Shown piece after piece: positions 5,276 through 6,012 of a stretch of 6,012 nt of DNA. Numbering within the stretch: position 1 is the first letter of the stretch; each line of letters begins with the position of its first letter. Position numbers and translations under genes: made by a program. The DNA comes from Candidatus Zhuqueibacterota bacterium (GTDB taxonomy: Bacteria > BS750m-G25). The notes under the pieces are model-generated. The model had not been told where the DNA came from. It saw only the letters and a list, made by a program, of their open reading frames with translations, and ran no database searches. The stretch is taken from contig JADHWK010000085.1 in the NCBI GenBank assembly GCA_016783505.1, positions 1 through 6,012 on the forward strand, in the 5' to 3' direction.

Positions 5276-5944
5276 TCAAAAATCATACCTTACATAAAGA
5301 GTCTGTGAAAATGACCACTTCCCCTTTTCGTAATTATAGGCCCCCGGAAAGCCCCTCGAAATCCTCATCTCGGTGCCCACCGATACTGACCCCCGGGTGA
5401 ACATCAACTGTGGCTCAGCCCAAAGGGTCAGCTTTTCCGGGTATACTTCAGGGTCATTTCCGTTCAGGTCAAAATATCCCAGGAAGAACATCCATGGTGT
5501 CATACCCCGGTTCCAGACCACCGTCAACTGGGCATTGGGACGGCTTCCCTTCTCCTTCCGTAGAAGGGTTTGAACATCAACCTTTAAGAATTTCAAATCA
5601 ATCTGATTGAACTGTATCCCCCCCAGCCACACGGGTTGGATCTCGGTCCGACCAAATTGCACCCCGTCGTTGTACTGAACGGTAAGGTCCATAACTGGGA
5701 TAAGGTGAAATTGTCGTGAAATTTCATAATAGGCATCCTGGGTACCTCCCTCTTTAAAGGTGAGGTCCAGAAACCAGAAGGTGGATCCCCAGCCGTCAGC
5801 CCCGAAAAATTCATTGGTAGCCGTCCAGTTCACCTGCTGAAAATCCCGGTGGAGCTGCAGGTTTACCCCGGCCCACCCGGGGGACAAGAACAGAATGGTT
5901 ACCAGCAGGGCAGCACGGATTGGGTTAAACAGGCTCTCTTTCAT
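5276..5944 (-). CDS. DUF5020-like outer-membrane beta-barrel protein
   Basis: Predicted secreted 222-aa outer-membrane protein of unknown substrate. The N-terminus has a basic stretch, a hydrophobic core (LLVTILFL) and a likely cleavage site after GWA, about residue 25. The mature part consists of short alternating strands with many aromatic residues and ends in YVRYDF, the C-terminal Phe typical of barrels recognised by the BAM complex. VNLQLHRDF (27-35), WGSTFWFLDL (52-61), AYYEISRQF, NAQLTVVWNRG, WAEPQLMF and SVSVGTEMRIS resemble what I recall of the DUF5020 family, whose fold is related to Tsx-like channels. I chose ATG 5944: it gives a clean signal peptide and has GGAG 4 nt upstream. The frame extends further via a TTG at 5968, but with no ribosome binding site. 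A role in small-molecule uptake is inference. Confidence 0.75.
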   Translation of the reverse strand: MKESLFNPIRAALLVTILFLSPGWAGVNLQLHRDFQQVNWTATNEFFGADGWGSTFWFLDLTFKEGGTQDAYYEISRQFHLIPVMDLTVQYNDGVQFGRTEIQPVWLGGIQFNQIDLKFLKVDVQTLLRKEKGSRPNAQLTVVWNRGMTPWMFFLGYFDLNGNDPEVYPEKLTLWAEPQLMFTRGSVSVGTEMRISRGFPGAYNYEKGKWSFSQTLYVRYDF

Positions 5945-6012
5945 GATACTCCGATAAAAATGGTTCAAATCATTACAATAAAATTCCTCCGACTTCCGTA
6001 ATCGCTGGGTCC
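5945..6012 (-). other. Leader of the DUF5020 gene, possibly with the end of an upstream gene
   Basis: On the minus strand GGAG sits directly before ATG 5944 and a stronger GGAGG (5986-5990) sits further upstream, followed after 12 nt by a two-codon ATG ATT TGA. One frame reads DPAITEVGGILL and stops at 5973-5975; it could be the last 12 codons of an upstream gene ending 28 bp before the DUF5020 start. The stretch is too short to decide. Confidence 0.25.

Noticed and set aside
5945-5968. Longer DUF5020 start at TTG 5968
   Set aside because: It adds eight residues before a complete signal peptide and has no ribosome binding site at a usable distance; ATG 5944 fits better.

Overview
All genes in this window that I can support lie on the minus strand. 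In transcription order (right to left) they are: a DUF5020-like outer-membrane beta-barrel protein (5276-5944), L-lysine 6-aminotransferase lat (3446-4768), NH3-dependent NAD synthetase nadE (2609-3430), 16S rRNA 2'-O-methyltransferase rsmI (1528-2265), prolipoprotein diacylglyceryl transferase lgt (575-1405), and the 5' part of thymidylate kinase tmk, which runs off the left edge (1-245).

The host looks like a Gram-negative bacterium. The first protein has a signal peptide, alternating barrel-like strands and a C-terminal Phe, and lgt implies lipoproteins. DUF5020 proteins are best known to me from Bacteroidota, and a mycobacterial-type lysine 6-aminotransferase beside it would fit a member or relative of the FCB group, perhaps an uncultured phylum. 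That placement is inference. The coding DNA is moderately GC-rich, while the gaps are AT-rich and full of small palindromes.

lat and nadE are 15 bp apart and probably form one operon. It has a good sigma70-like promoter (4824-4852), an almost perfect dyad in the short 5' leader (4789-4810), a Shine-Dalgarno sequence (4772-4779) and a plausible terminator after nadE (2555-2589). tmk has its own promoter-like sequence, a very strong Shine-Dalgarno sequence and a TTG start. lgt, rsmI and nadE have no recognisable Shine-Dalgarno sequence.

Three gaps exceed 300 bp. The tmk/lgt gap holds a cluster of three short palindromes resembling REP-type dispersed repeats. The rsmI/nadE gap holds a palindromic, MITE-like noncoding element next to rsmI and the nadE terminator. 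The lat/DUF5020 gap holds a terminator-like hairpin, a perfect 12-bp inverted repeat and a coding-like in-frame tail after the DUF5020 stop codon. I see no CRISPR array, tRNA, rRNA, transposase or defence system. The genes are mostly housekeeping, and the unusual content is in the intergenic repeats and the lat leader.
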